NCBI GenBank assembly: GCA_965218625.1
Contig: CBDCLG010000020.1
Location: forward strand, 310,001 to 374,000
Source of the DNA: Bin5 sp965218625
GTDB taxonomy: Bacteria > Chloroflexota > Anaerolineae > Caldilineales > Caldilineaceae
Length of the DNA stretch: 64,000 nt
Direction of reading: 5' to 3'
In this document: positions 1 through 7,476 of the stretch, piece by piece
How the letters are laid out: the number at the start of each line of letters is the position of its first letter
Numbering within the stretch: position 1 is the first letter of the stretch
Notes under the pieces: generated by a model
Databases searched by the model: none
What the model was told of the DNA's origin: nothing
What the model saw: the letters and a program-made list of their open reading frames with translations, nothing else
Translations under genes and position numbers: made by a program

Positions 1-248
1 CTCTCCTCTTCCTCGGCGATGCCTGCAGCTGGGCCGCCCACATGGACCGGCTCGCCTGGGTACCCTCCTTCGACCTCGACCCCATGCGCAGCATCGAGGG
101 CAAACGCGCCCTCCGCCAGCAGGCCCAGGAAAAGAACGCCCTGCTCGTCTTTCAACACGACGGCCAGATCGTCACCGGCCGCCTCGCTCCCAGCGCACGC
201 GGACCTGTCGTCGAAGCGGAGATAACCGAAGAGGCGTGGCAGCAGTGA
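1..248 (+). CDS. MBL-fold metallo-hydrolase, C-terminal end (5' partial)
   Basis: An open frame enters from the left edge (codon phase starting at base 3) and stops at 246-248. The visible ~81 residues begin LLFLGDACSWAAHMDRLAW and continue through a DLDPMRSIEGKRAL stretch and an LLVFQHDG stretch. In MBL-fold hydrolases this is the region after the last metal ligands: a pre-C-terminal GD.C...AH segment, then a helix and a strand carrying the final His in an F.HD motif. The HxHxDH zinc site would lie upstream of the window, so the substrate cannot be judged. No gene follows closely on the same strand. Confidence 0.7.
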   Translation, partial: LLFLGDACSWAAHMDRLAWVPSFDLDPMRSIEGKRALRQQAQEKNALLVFQHDGQIVTGRLAPSARGPVVEAEITEEAWQQ

Positions 249-321
249 AAGGCGGATCAAACTGCCCGGAGGCAATGGCGAAAGTTGCAGATGTGGACCC
301 GCCAGACGAGCGCGATCGGCT

Positions 322-508
322 CTAGGTCTCGTTGACGTTTGTCGGAACTGTGATTCAGCTGATTTATTTGATGGCCTTGATTGACGGCGCTGGCTCCCGA
401 AGCGGGCTTTGTTCACGAGAATCAGGTGAATCAGAGTCCAAACTGTTCTCAAACCTACTTTAGATGTCGCCTCTTTGAATGGCTTTCTCAAATGTCAACG
501 AGCCCTAG
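322..508. mobile_element. MITE-like element, copy 1
   Basis: A 187-bp non-coding unit bounded by CTAG with ~20-bp imperfect terminal inverted repeats: the left end reads CTCGTTGACGTTTG and the right end, reverse complemented, reads GGGCTCGTTGACATTTG. A second, subterminal inverted repeat (GGAACT.TGATTCAGCTGATT against GGACTCTGATTCACCTGATT) would let the whole unit fold. Two further copies lie at about 22558-22744 and 25083-25270, with conserved cores such as GGCGCTGGCTCCCGA and AGATGTCGCCTCTTTGA. There is no ORF inside, so it must move, if at all, by a transposase supplied elsewhere. Confidence 0.75.
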
Positions 509-750
509 TCTCCTTGTCAACTACGCCAGTCCAGCATTGGCCTGCCAGCCGGCTCCATTCGCCCCATACAACCCGCCAAGAATCTAAAGTAGATCCCTTT
601 TGAAACCCCGACTTCTCGGAAAGGGGGCACATAGGGTTCACGGGCAGTTCGGCCGTACGCTCGTCGGGAAGAAATTCCTGGTTCCATTAGGGAAACAGTT
701 TAGAATGGAGCTTCTTGCGCAATACCAGCAACCCCGCCTCGCCGAGCGCC

Positions 751-788
751 AACTAAAAACTAGAAACTCAAAACTGAAAACTAACAAA
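751..788. repeat. A-rich heptamer tandem repeat (AACTNNA type)
   Basis: Five degenerate heptamers of the form AACTAAA/AACTAGA/AACTCAA run in tandem immediately beyond the 3' end of the MFS gene. A sister array lies at 22521-22555. The heptamer phase and the central ACT resemble the CCACTAN arrays found elsewhere in the left part. Confidence 0.6.
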
Positions 789-791
789 AAA

Positions 792-2102
792 TCAGTCCGC
801 CGACCCTGTCGCCGGCGCAACCGCCGGCGCCGGCTGCGCTACGCCCATCCGCACAAAGAATGCGCAGAACGCAGCCAGAATCGGCATCACCGCCACCGCG
901 TGCATCACCGCCGCAAGACCGAGAGAGTCCGCGATCGGCCCCGCCACCCCCATCCCAAACGCGCCCGCAGCAAACGTGAAACCCAATATCGCCCCACTCG
1001 CCAGCCCCTGCCGCCCCGGCAAAAAACGCTGCGCCATCACCACCAGGATGCTGTGCGGAATCCCGACCATGTACCCGGCCGCAAACGCCAGCGGGAAGAA
1101 CGCCCACCCATCCACAATATCCAGCATCAGCCACGAAAACGGGGTCGCCGCCGCCAGCGCGAACATCAGGATCTTGCGCTGGTCGTACCGGTCCCCCAGC
1201 ACGCCGCCCGTCATCGAACCCAGCGCGATCGCCACGCTCGGCACGCCCACCATCAGCCCAAACGTCGACGGCGAAAAGCCCATATCAGCAAAATACTTCG
1301 GCAGCAGCCCGTAGAAGATCTGGTGCACCGACGCCCGCAGCGCCACCAGCACCGCAAACGCCACCAGCACGTACAGCTGGCCCGTCCGCCGCGGCCTCTC
1401 CGTCCCCGGCCTTCTTCGTCTCGGCTTCGTCGGCGGCCACACGTGCCCCCCGCGGAACGGCGAAATCTTCACCGGCCCCGCCGGCGCCTCCTCGCTCTCC
1501 GGCTTCTCCAGCGGCCTGTGCAGTATAACCGCCATCCAAGCGACAAAGGGCAGCGTCGCCACAGCCATGATCCGCGGCCCCGCCATCCCGATCTCCTCCA
1601 GCAGGAAACCCGCGATCATCGGCCCGAACGCCAGCCCCATCTGCCCCAGCAAAAAGAAGATCGACGTCCCCGTCGTCGCCCGCTCGCGCCCCGCCGCCCC
1701 CGCATTCATCGCCCCTTGCGGATGGAACGCCGCGCTGCCCAGCGAGGCCACCGTCATCAGCGCGATCAGCGCGATGAAATCCTGCGCAAAAGTCGCCGCA
1801 AAATAGAATACCGATGTCCACAACAGCCCCGCCGCGCCCAGCCACCGCCCACCAAACCGGTCCGCCAGCACACCGAAAGCCGGCTGCGTCAGCGAACCCA
1901 TCAGCGTGAACGCCATCATGCCCCACGCAATCTCCATATTCGAAAGATTGAAAGGCACGACCAGCACCGCGAGGATCATCGCGACCGACGAATTCATTAT
2001 GTCGATCGCCATGTGGCCGAAAGAGACTGCGCTGAGCCGCCGGTGGTCCATCCGCTGCATCCTGGCTGAAAAAGTGGTCCCCGTCTGCCGCCCCCGCGCC
2101 AC
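792..2102 (-). CDS. MFS transporter, fosmidomycin-resistance (Fsr)-like
   Basis: A 436-codon frame encodes a polytopic membrane protein with about 12 hydrophobic segments in two halves. They are separated by a charged cytoplasmic loop (around residues 200-240, rich in Pro/Arg). The N-terminus carries the HMAIDIMNSS and FGVLADRFGGRW motifs typical of major facilitator drug exporters of the fosmidomycin-resistance type; the second half has GGVLGDRYDQRK, the repeated MFS loop motif. It likely exports a small hydrophobic or amphipathic compound by proton antiport. The frame opens at GTG 2102, but ATG 2060 or ATG 2051 fits the family N-terminus better (...MDHRRLSAVSFGH). No operon partner is visible. 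Confidence 0.85.
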   Translation of the reverse strand: MARGRQTGTTFSARMQRMDHRRLSAVSFGHMAIDIMNSSVAMILAVLVVPFNLSNMEIAWGMMAFTLMGSLTQPAFGVLADRFGGRWLGAAGLLWTSVFYFAATFAQDFIALIALMTVASLGSAAFHPQGAMNAGAAGRERATTGTSIFFLLGQMGLAFGPMIAGFLLEEIGMAGPRIMAVATLPFVAWMAVILHRPLEKPESEEAPAGPVKISPFRGGHVWPPTKPRRRRPGTERPRRTGQLYVLVAFAVLVALRASVHQIFYGLLPKYFADMGFSPSTFGLMVGVPSVAIALGSMTGGVLGDRYDQRKILMFALAAATPFSWLMLDIVDGWAFFPLAFAAGYMVGIPHSILVVMAQRFLPGRQGLASGAILGFTFAAGAFGMGVAGPIADSLGLAAVMHAVAVMPILAAFCAFFVRMGVAQPAPAVAPATGSAD

Positions 2103-2471
2103 AACGCGGAAACCGCCCCCCTCCCCATTCTAGCAGCAGGACCGCCCCCAACCAAGCCCCGGGGCCCTCCCGCTCCGGCCCTCTCCCCGCCCGGAAACGC
2201 ATTACCAGCCACCATCCACTGGCAACCGACCACTGACCCTTGCAGTATCCCCGAAGGTGCAGGCCTTGTGCCCACCCGCCCCATCCGCCCTGACCAGACC
2301 ACACGTCCCAACCGCCCGGCGCGCATCCGAACAGCGCCATGACTTGAAATCCTTAACCTCCGGCCAATAGAAAAGAACCGTCCCATAGAACGGCCCCGTG
2401 CCCTTGCTATTTCCCGCCGCACACCTGCCAAAAGGCATGCCGGCGCTGCGTATGTCAGTACGCCGCGGGCT
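2103..2471. other. Intergenic region without a supported gene
   Basis: No convincing frame on either strand. It contains a degenerate piece of the CCACT-type heptamer array (around 2209-2240) followed by a GTGCAGGCCTTGTGCCCACC stretch that resembles a worn copy of the GC palindrome repeat seen at 6703, 13854 and 20511. Confidence 0.5.
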
Positions 2472-3023
2472 CTACCAGCGCAAGTGAACGACCTCGAATT
2501 CACTGTCTATATCAAATTCGTATGGCTTCCCGTCAGCATACGACGTTGACATCCGCACGACCTTAGCGTCGGTGATATAGTTGATCACGATCTCCTGGTT
2601 CGTGCCCGGATGCACGCCCCTGTAAAGCACGATTGACTCCGGCCCGTCGTCCTGCCTGTTCTTCAAAAGATGTGCTACAAACCTGCCGAATGCCGAAGGG
2701 TTGACCGACAGGACTGATTGGCTGCCTTCATTGCCGACACAGTAGTACTCCAGGCTCTCGTCCTTGGAAAAGACCCTGACCGGCGTTGCCGCGTGGTCAA
2801 CCAGGTTGCGGACGCCTTTGGGCAGCCCTGCGTTGAAGTCATGCCGTTGTATCGTTTCAGACGCCGATTGTGTTGGACAGTTCCACTCTTCGCAGTCACC
2901 GACCTCAAGGCAGTTCGAACAGAAAGGGTGGACGGCGAACGATAGCGAGGGCCAGTTCGACGCCACCGCGACCAGAATGCAAAGCAGGCCTGCGACTGCG
3001 AATCCTCTAACGCGTCGTTTCAT
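2472..3023 (-). CDS. Secreted Cys-rich protein of unknown function, paralog A
   Basis: A 183-residue protein with an N-terminal signal peptide (Lys/Arg start, hydrophobic to about residue 30). Directly after it comes a cysteine cluster (CSNCLEVGDCEEWNC), then a HAATPVRVF...LEYYCVGN segment, and it ends in Trp. A strong ribosome site (AGGAGGAGGT) precedes ATG 3023. The divergently transcribed neighbour at 3454 shares the same layout: CxxC.....C...NC, (H/D)HATPLRVF, a Y-x-VGN motif, a DGK.Y.F.ID stretch near the C-terminus and a terminal Trp. The family is not one I recognise; a periplasmic or extracytoplasmic disulfide- or metal-binding role is possible but unproven. Confidence 0.75.
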   Translation of the reverse strand: MKRRVRGFAVAGLLCILVAVASNWPSLSFAVHPFCSNCLEVGDCEEWNCPTQSASETIQRHDFNAGLPKGVRNLVDHAATPVRVFSKDESLEYYCVGNEGSQSVLSVNPSAFGRFVAHLLKNRQDDGPESIVLYRGVHPGTNQEIVINYITDAKVVRMSTSYADGKPYEFDIDSEFEVVHLRW

Positions 3024-3453
3024 GTTTACCTCCTCCTAATATGGACGTAACCTCATCACTCTGAACTCATCCACGATCCGGGGGAGAAAACCGTCTCTCG
3101 CAGGGCGCAAAATGAAAGTCCACTTAAACGAACTCTAATGCCGGTGAGGGAATGAGCCAAAACGACGAACAAGCCGGGCACAACTCCCGCTTTCGCACCC
3201 TTTCCGTCAGATACCCTACCCGTCCGCCCCGTCGCCCGTAGGGCAGTCCCATTTCCTGCCCTCACCTTACGCGACGCCGACAATCTCGCTGATACCCAAC
3301 AAAACCGATTAGCTGAGTATTTTATCGTACCACACCATAGCTTATCGCAACACAACCCTCGCAAAACGCACGCGTCCCCCAACGGAACATTCCCCCCAAA
3401 CACAGCGTCTCCAATACGCACGGCTCTTTCTCGTAGTCTCAGGGAGACCACCT
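3024..3453. other. Shared upstream region of two divergent paralogs
   Basis: 430 bp between the divergent start codons of the two Cys-rich paralogs, with no supported gene. Both starts carry a ribosome site (AGGAGGAGGT on the minus strand, AGGGAG on the plus strand), so promoters for both genes must lie here. I could not single out -35/-10 pairs. Confidence 0.5.
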
Positions 3454-3951
3454 ATGAAGCGGCTCCTCGCGCTCACAGTCGCAGTCAGCGTCATTCTCAT
3501 CATAAACGCGGTCGGTGACGCCACCGCCGCCCAAAACGACCCCCGCTGCGACGACTGTCACATATGGAACGACTGCGAACGTTATAACTGCGTCTTCGAC
3601 CCGCCCCCTGTTCCCACGGTCGCCCCGCTTTCCGGCCTGATCCAGCACCACGCCACCCCGCTCCGAGTCTTCGACCACGCCAACGGCCTCAGACTCTACT
3701 TGGTCGGCAACGGCAACGTCCAGGAAGGGCCGATCATCCCCCACATTAAAGAGTTCACCAGCTGGCCGGTCGGCATGCCCGACAAGGAATTCGTCCTCTC
3801 CACCTTTATCAACGAGTTCACCGACATGCCCGTCACCGTTACCTACGACCCGGTAGGCGAGTTCCTGCGCGTCGTCACCTGCTATCGGGACGGCAAACAG
3901 TACATCTTCACCATCGACATCGACAACCAGGTGCGGTACGAGTCCTGGTAG
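3454..3951 (+). CDS. Secreted Cys-rich protein of unknown function, paralog B
   Basis: A 165-residue protein with a signal peptide (MKRLLALTVAVSVILI, cleavage near AAQ at about 26). The cysteine cluster CDDCHIWNDCERYNC follows at about residues 31-45. HHATPLRVFDHANGLRLYLV and a CYRDGKQYIFTIDID stretch follow, and the last residue is Trp. It is the divergent partner and clear paralog of the gene at 2472-3023. ATG 3454 is preceded by AGGGAGACCACCT. Function unknown; the paired CxxC/CxxxxC arrangement suggests structural disulfides or metal binding in an exported protein. Confidence 0.75.
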   Translation: MKRLLALTVAVSVILIINAVGDATAAQNDPRCDDCHIWNDCERYNCVFDPPPVPTVAPLSGLIQHHATPLRVFDHANGLRLYLVGNGNVQEGPIIPHIKEFTSWPVGMPDKEFVLSTFINEFTDMPVTVTYDPVGEFLRVVTCYRDGKQYIFTIDIDNQVRYESW

Positions 3952-4179
3952 AGAATCCTGCATAGCAGCCGCCCCCCCCGGCCCACGCCAAATCCCCGCC
4001 CCAATCGGCAGGGTCGACACCCGCGTCACCACCCCCTTCCCTGAAAACTGCCCCGCGGCCTCCCGCCGCCGCCTCACCACATACTCGAGCGTGTCCCCCT
4101 ACGACGCGTCAGCCTCGTTCGTGCCAACCAAATGCCGGAAGCCGCTTCCTCCCGGCACCTGCCCGGTCCCCAACGATAA

Positions 4180-4395
4180 GACGCCGGCAGCGTCGTCACG
4201 CACGAACAGCTCCTGCGCAACGTCTGGGGCATGAACTCCGCCAGCAGGGGGGGCGCCCTCCTTACCTATGTCAGAAGACTGCACACCAAACTCAAAGAAG
4301 ACGCCGGCGACCCCAACTACATAGTCGCCGTGCCCAGCTTCGGTTACCGCATCGGCGATAGCGAGTCCCCCAACCAACGCCAAACCCCTGCCTGA
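4180..4395 (+). pseudogene. OmpR/PhoB-type winged-helix response regulator, 3' remnant
   Basis: The frame between a TAA at 4177 and TGA at 4393 translates as ...GSVVTHEQLLRNVWGMNSA..., then LLTYVRRLHTKLKEDAGDPN and YIVAVPSFGYRIG. This is the classic recognition-helix and wing region of an OmpR/KdpE-like DNA-binding domain. The N-terminal half of the winged helix and the receiver domain are missing. Just upstream, in another frame, a VPTKCRK-like piece may be the degraded (L)TPTE segment. There is no start codon or ribosome site. I read it as the decayed tail of a two-component regulator; no histidine kinase is nearby. Confidence 0.65.
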
Positions 4396-5349
4396 TTCTC
4401 ACCACCTCCCGGCCCCTCGATCCCTCCACCGCGCGCGAAAATCCCGCCGCCGCCCGCCGCAGGCAACTTCCCTGCGACAGGCAGCGCCAGGAATTCCAAC
4501 AAAACCACAGCCGCACGGACCGGGGGATGACCGTACGACCACAGGCCCTATCCATTTAGAACTCTTGCTTGTGGGCGGCTTTGCCCGGCAGAGGAACTTC
4601 TGAAGGATTTCCCATCCAGCTGGCTGCACGCGTTAGGGCGGTCGGGCCTGGCAGCCCTCCCTTGTGCGGGGGGGAATTCCCCCGCAACGCCCCCCAACAA
4701 CCCCCCGGCGACCGACTCAGACGCCAGTCAGCCGGCAGTTGAAGCACCGCAGCGTCGGAACAACCAGTCCCATATCAAATCAATGACGCAACTAAGGATT
4801 GATTGACCCTCGCCCTACAGTTTACCACCTAATCCATGACGATTCAGTGACAGATCGGCCCAATTTGATAGCAATTCAGTGTTAATTTCCCCCAAACCAC
4901 CCAATCCCCATCGATCCGCCCCCAGTCCACCCTTCTCCCGCCCCGTCCTTCTCTTGTAGAACTCACCCGACCTGACCAGCGACAGCCGCAAGCCAACTCC
5001 AACTTTGAAGTGAACACCGCAACAACCCCCATTTGGCTCCCAAGTACATTTGTGCTAGGATTTCTCCTGATCGCCGGACTCCCCCACGGCGGGCCCCGTC
5101 ATCGCGACCCAAAAATCCTGCGTCAAGGAAAACCTCCGGCCCCTCCCAGGCAAAAAGGGCCCGGAAATCCAGCATCGATCCTGACCTCGCACGCGTCGCC
5201 GAACCGCGAGCATACAAACAGATCGTCTCTAACGGCGCCGCACGACAACTTTCGCCCGGCGCACGGCGAAAAGTTGGGCCCTGCAGCCTCTGCCCTCTTC
5301 CTGCCTTCACATGCCGACCGCGCCAACCAATCAGAGGAAAAACGCTCCC
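4396..5349. other. Long intergenic region with one strong inverted repeat
   Basis: About 950 bp with no supported gene in any frame. It holds a GC near-palindrome around 4668-4690 and, at 5246-5276, an 11-bp inverted repeat (CAACTTTCGCC ... GGCGAAAAGTTG) about 75 bp upstream of the SH3b gene start. That second structure could be an operator or a leader hairpin. Composition is strongly C-rich on the plus strand. Confidence 0.5.
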
Positions 5350-6240
5350 ATGAAACGCCAACTGCTCATCACGATCGCTGCCCTGACCTTCCTCGCGCCC
5401 GGCGTCCTTCTCGCCCAGAGCGACCTGACCCTCGAAGAACTCGCCGCACAGCTTGAAGGCCTGACCTCCAAGGTCACCGAACTCTTCAACGCCAACGACG
5501 ACCTCGCCCAGCGCCTCGCCGCCGTCGAAACTGCAATCGCCCCGACGCCAACACCGACACCCACGGCAACCCACACGCCCACCGTCGTGCCCTCCCCCAC
5601 CTCCCCGCCAGAACAGGCCTACCTGACCGTCCAGCGCAGAATGAACGTCCGCCGCGGCCCGGGCACTCACCACGAAATCCTCGGCACAGCCGAGGCCAGC
5701 GCCGAATTCGACATCACCGGCAAAAACATCAACGAAGACTGGTGGCAGATCGACTACGAAGGCGAAACAGGCTGGGTCTACGCCCCTTACGTCACGGCAA
5801 ACCATGCCGCCGATATACAGGTCGTTTCCACGCCCACACCCATCCCCACGCCCACCCTCAGGCCAACCAACACGCCCAGCCCAACGCCTGTGGATGAACA
5901 TATAGAATGCGACATAGGCGGCTTTGAGTTCCTGGATGCCCGCGACGTTTCCTTCGGATCGACAATTAGGCTGGTCGCGAACTACTCCATGGGCTCCGGC
6001 TGCGATGAAACAGACGCGCTCCTGTTCGCGGAGGCAAACATGATACTCTTGCAGCTCGAACTATCTTTCAACGCTTTTGGCTTCTTCTTCTACTGCGAAC
6101 CGGACGACATCCTTGGTCCCAACATAAGCATCGACTACGCGCCCTACGGGGACTGGTCCAGGGCTCTTGAAGTGAGGACAGGGGATTACAGCAAACACGA
6201 ATTCAGCTTGGAATTCGCCCACAGGCTTCCCTGCGAATAG
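5350..6240 (+). CDS. Secreted modular protein with bacterial SH3 (SH3b) domain, paralog 1
   Basis: 296 residues. Layout: signal peptide 1-23 (cleaved after LLAQ), a heptad-patterned coiled-coil segment about 28-62, a Thr-Pro linker 63-88, an SH3b domain about 90-149 (LTVQRRMNVRRGPGTHHEIL, then DWWQIDYEGETGWVYAPYV), a second Thr-Pro linker 159-181, and a unique C-terminal domain 182-296 with four Cys. SH3b domains of this type bind peptidoglycan or surface ligands. ATG 5350 is chosen over an upstream start because the signal peptide begins there and CAGAGGAAA precedes it. The gene at 12879 has the same N-terminal architecture but an unrelated C-terminal domain. The C-terminal domain was not recognised. 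Confidence 0.8.
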   Translation: MKRQLLITIAALTFLAPGVLLAQSDLTLEELAAQLEGLTSKVTELFNANDDLAQRLAAVETAIAPTPTPTPTATHTPTVVPSPTSPPEQAYLTVQRRMNVRRGPGTHHEILGTAEASAEFDITGKNINEDWWQIDYEGETGWVYAPYVTANHAADIQVVSTPTPIPTPTLRPTNTPSPTPVDEHIECDIGGFEFLDARDVSFGSTIRLVANYSMGSGCDETDALLFAEANMILLQLELSFNAFGFFFYCEPDDILGPNISIDYAPYGDWSRALEVRTGDYSKHEFSLEFAHRLPCE

Positions 6241-6250
6241 ACCGCCATCC

Positions 6251-6280
6251 AGTCGGGCCCGCGGCCAGCGCGGCCCGACT
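6251..6280. terminator. Perfect 9-bp GC hairpin after the SH3b gene
   Basis: AGTCGGGCC and GGCCCGACT flank a 12-nt GC-rich loop, starting 10 bases after the stop codon at 6240. There is no U-tract, so it is a transcription end or mRNA-stabilising hairpin rather than a textbook intrinsic terminator. Confidence 0.45.
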
Positions 6281-6328
6281 GGGCCAAGCATGTATTGGCT
6301 CCGGCAACGCCCGAGGGGAAGACCGGTC

Positions 6329-6550
6329 ATGACCCGCAGCTTCAGATCAATCAGAACAGAGGAGGAGTATCAGCGAGCGCTCGCCTGCGTCGACGAAATT
6401 TTTGACGCCGAGAGCGGCACGCCCGAAGGAGACGAGCTCGAACAATTGGCCGGGCTCAACGAGCTCAACGAGAGCAAACACCACCCAATCGACCCGCCCG
6501 ACCCAATCTCTGCCCTCAAGTTTCGAATGGACCAGGCCAGCCTGAATTGA
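6329..6550 (+). pseudogene. HigA-type antitoxin (COG5499-like), truncated before its HTH
   Basis: 73 residues: MTRSFRSIRTEEEYQRAL, then EIFDAESGTPEGDELEQLA and HHPIDPPDPISALKFRM. This N-terminal block is characteristic of HigA-family antitoxins of HigBA modules, where it precedes a helix-turn-helix. Here TGA at 6548 falls exactly where the HTH should start. The following bases in the +1 frame read SLSRKRPP, resembling the end of that HTH, so a frameshift probably destroyed the domain. A GAGGGGA ribosome site precedes ATG 6329. No HigB toxin lies upstream. The fragment might still be translated but should not bind DNA. Confidence 0.65.
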
Positions 6551-6702
6551 CGAGACCTAAGGGGGCTCAAAGCAGTCCCCAGAACTCTCTATCGCGAAAA
6601 CGGCCGCCACACCCCGCGTCCGCCTGCCTGAGAATCCGCTCCGTTCCCGCAGCTGGCCCTAGTGCGCCGAGCGCGTCGCTCTCCCAATCGCGCGCCGCCA
6701 CC

Positions 6703-6728
6703 GTAGGGGCGGGCCTAGTGCCCGCCCT
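6703..6728. repeat. GC palindromic intergenic repeat, copy 1
   Basis: GTAGGGGCGGGCCTAGTGCCCGCCCT-type unit (inverted arms GGGCGGGC and GCCCGCCC). Near-identical copies lie at 13854-13879 and 20511-20535, all intergenic. The remainder of 6551-6784 holds no supported gene. Confidence 0.65.
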
Positions 6729-6784
6729 CTTTCCTTCTCGCGCCGCCCCGCCCCACTAAGTCCACAGATTACACCCTACCAACG

Positions 6785-7150
6785 CTACCGCAACATCTGA
6801 ACAACCAGCCACCACCCATATCGCAGCGCCGCAGCCGCCGCCGCCGCAATCAGCACGCCCCCAAAAACCTTCGCAACCCCGGCCATAGCCCGCCCCCAAA
6901 AACCACCCTTGCCCGTCAAAGCCTGCCAACCTTCCCCCTGCCACGTAAACAGCATTCCCCCCGCATAGAAAACCCCGACCACAATTGCCAGCAGCGACAC
7001 GAGGCCGCCCACCCCGCCTCCGACGGGGACCCCATCCAGCTCAAAACGCAACAAGCCGACAAACTGATACAAGCCGCTCCCTTCCAACCCCAGCCAGTCC
7101 AACCCAACGATCAACCCCAGCATCAACAACGAAATCAGAATCTCTCTCAT
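6785..7150 (-). CDS. Small membrane protein of unknown function
   Basis: 121 residues with three predicted membrane segments: about 3-20, 48-68 and 95-117, the last Ala-rich. The loop between the last two is Gly/Trp-containing and basic. The 5' context AAGGGAAGGGGCTTGGGAAT before ATG 7150 gives a usable ribosome site. No family recognised. It is convergent with nothing obvious and divergent from the sugar ABC operon at 7477. Confidence 0.5.
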   Translation of the reverse strand: MREILISLLMLGLIVGLDWLGLEGSGLYQFVGLLRFELDGVPVGGGVGGLVSLLAIVVGVFYAGGMLFTWQGEGWQALTGKGGFWGRAMAGVAKVFGGVLIAAAAAAALRYGWWLVVQMLR

Positions 7151-7268
7151 ATTCCCAAGCCCCTTCCCTTCTCACAGGACCGCCCGCGGGCGCAGTAGTC
7201 CCCAACCCAATATCACGCGTCCCAATCTCGCGCCACCCCACACACGCGCCCACCCTCTCCCCACTTCC

Positions 7269-7312
7269 CCACTATCCACTATCCACTATCCACTATCCAC
7301 TATCCACTGCAG
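7269..7312. repeat. CCACTAT heptamer tandem repeat ending in CTGCAG
   Basis: Five perfect CCACTAT units followed by CCACTGCAG. Shorter, degenerate arrays with the same CCACTGCAG end lie at 10688-10726, 12774-12796 and 20392-20431, and a partial one at 20139-20161. All are intergenic and most are just upstream of genes. Confidence 0.85.
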
Positions 7313-7345
7313 CTCCCCGGTTCAGAGAATACACTCGCCCAAAAT

Positions 7346-7375
7346 TTGACAACCGCAACCGCACTGCTGTACTTC
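7346..7375 (+). promoter_or_regulatory. Candidate sigma-70 promoter of the sugar ABC operon
   Basis: TTGACA at 7346, an 18-bp spacer and TACTTC at 7370, about 100 bp upstream of the binding-protein start. The -35 box is perfect; the -10 box is weak. It lies 33 bp after the heptamer array, an arrangement repeated upstream of 12879. Confidence 0.35.
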
Positions 7376-7476
7376 CCGCTTAGTCAACCGCCCGTACATT
7401 TTACATTCCACCCAAATCCAATCGAACGGCGCGCCGCAGCCGCGGCGGCCAGAACAGCCTTTCAGGAGGGCGAAAC

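Larger units (their letters stand above)
7151..7476. other. Regulatory region upstream of the sugar ABC operon
   Basis: 326 bp with no gene. It contains the best CCACTAT heptamer array of the window (7269-7312) and a candidate promoter (7346-7375). It separates the small membrane protein from the ABC transporter operon transcribed the other way. Confidence 0.5.

Noticed and set aside
600..2069. Long plus-strand frame of 489 codons
   Set aside because: It is the antisense of the MFS gene at 792-2102, composed almost only of Arg/His/Pro, with no domain.
1285..2340. Minus-strand frame of 351 codons overlapping the MFS gene start
   Set aside because: Gly/Ala-rich shifted-frame translation of the MFS coding region; the MFS frame has clear family motifs.
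4556..4750. Possible structured RNA with GC-rich stems
   Set aside because: Several short inverted repeats exist, but none forms a known riboswitch or RNA; composition alone explains them.
7269..7312. CRISPR-like tandem array
   Set aside because: Unit is 7 bp without spacers and no cas gene occurs in the window.
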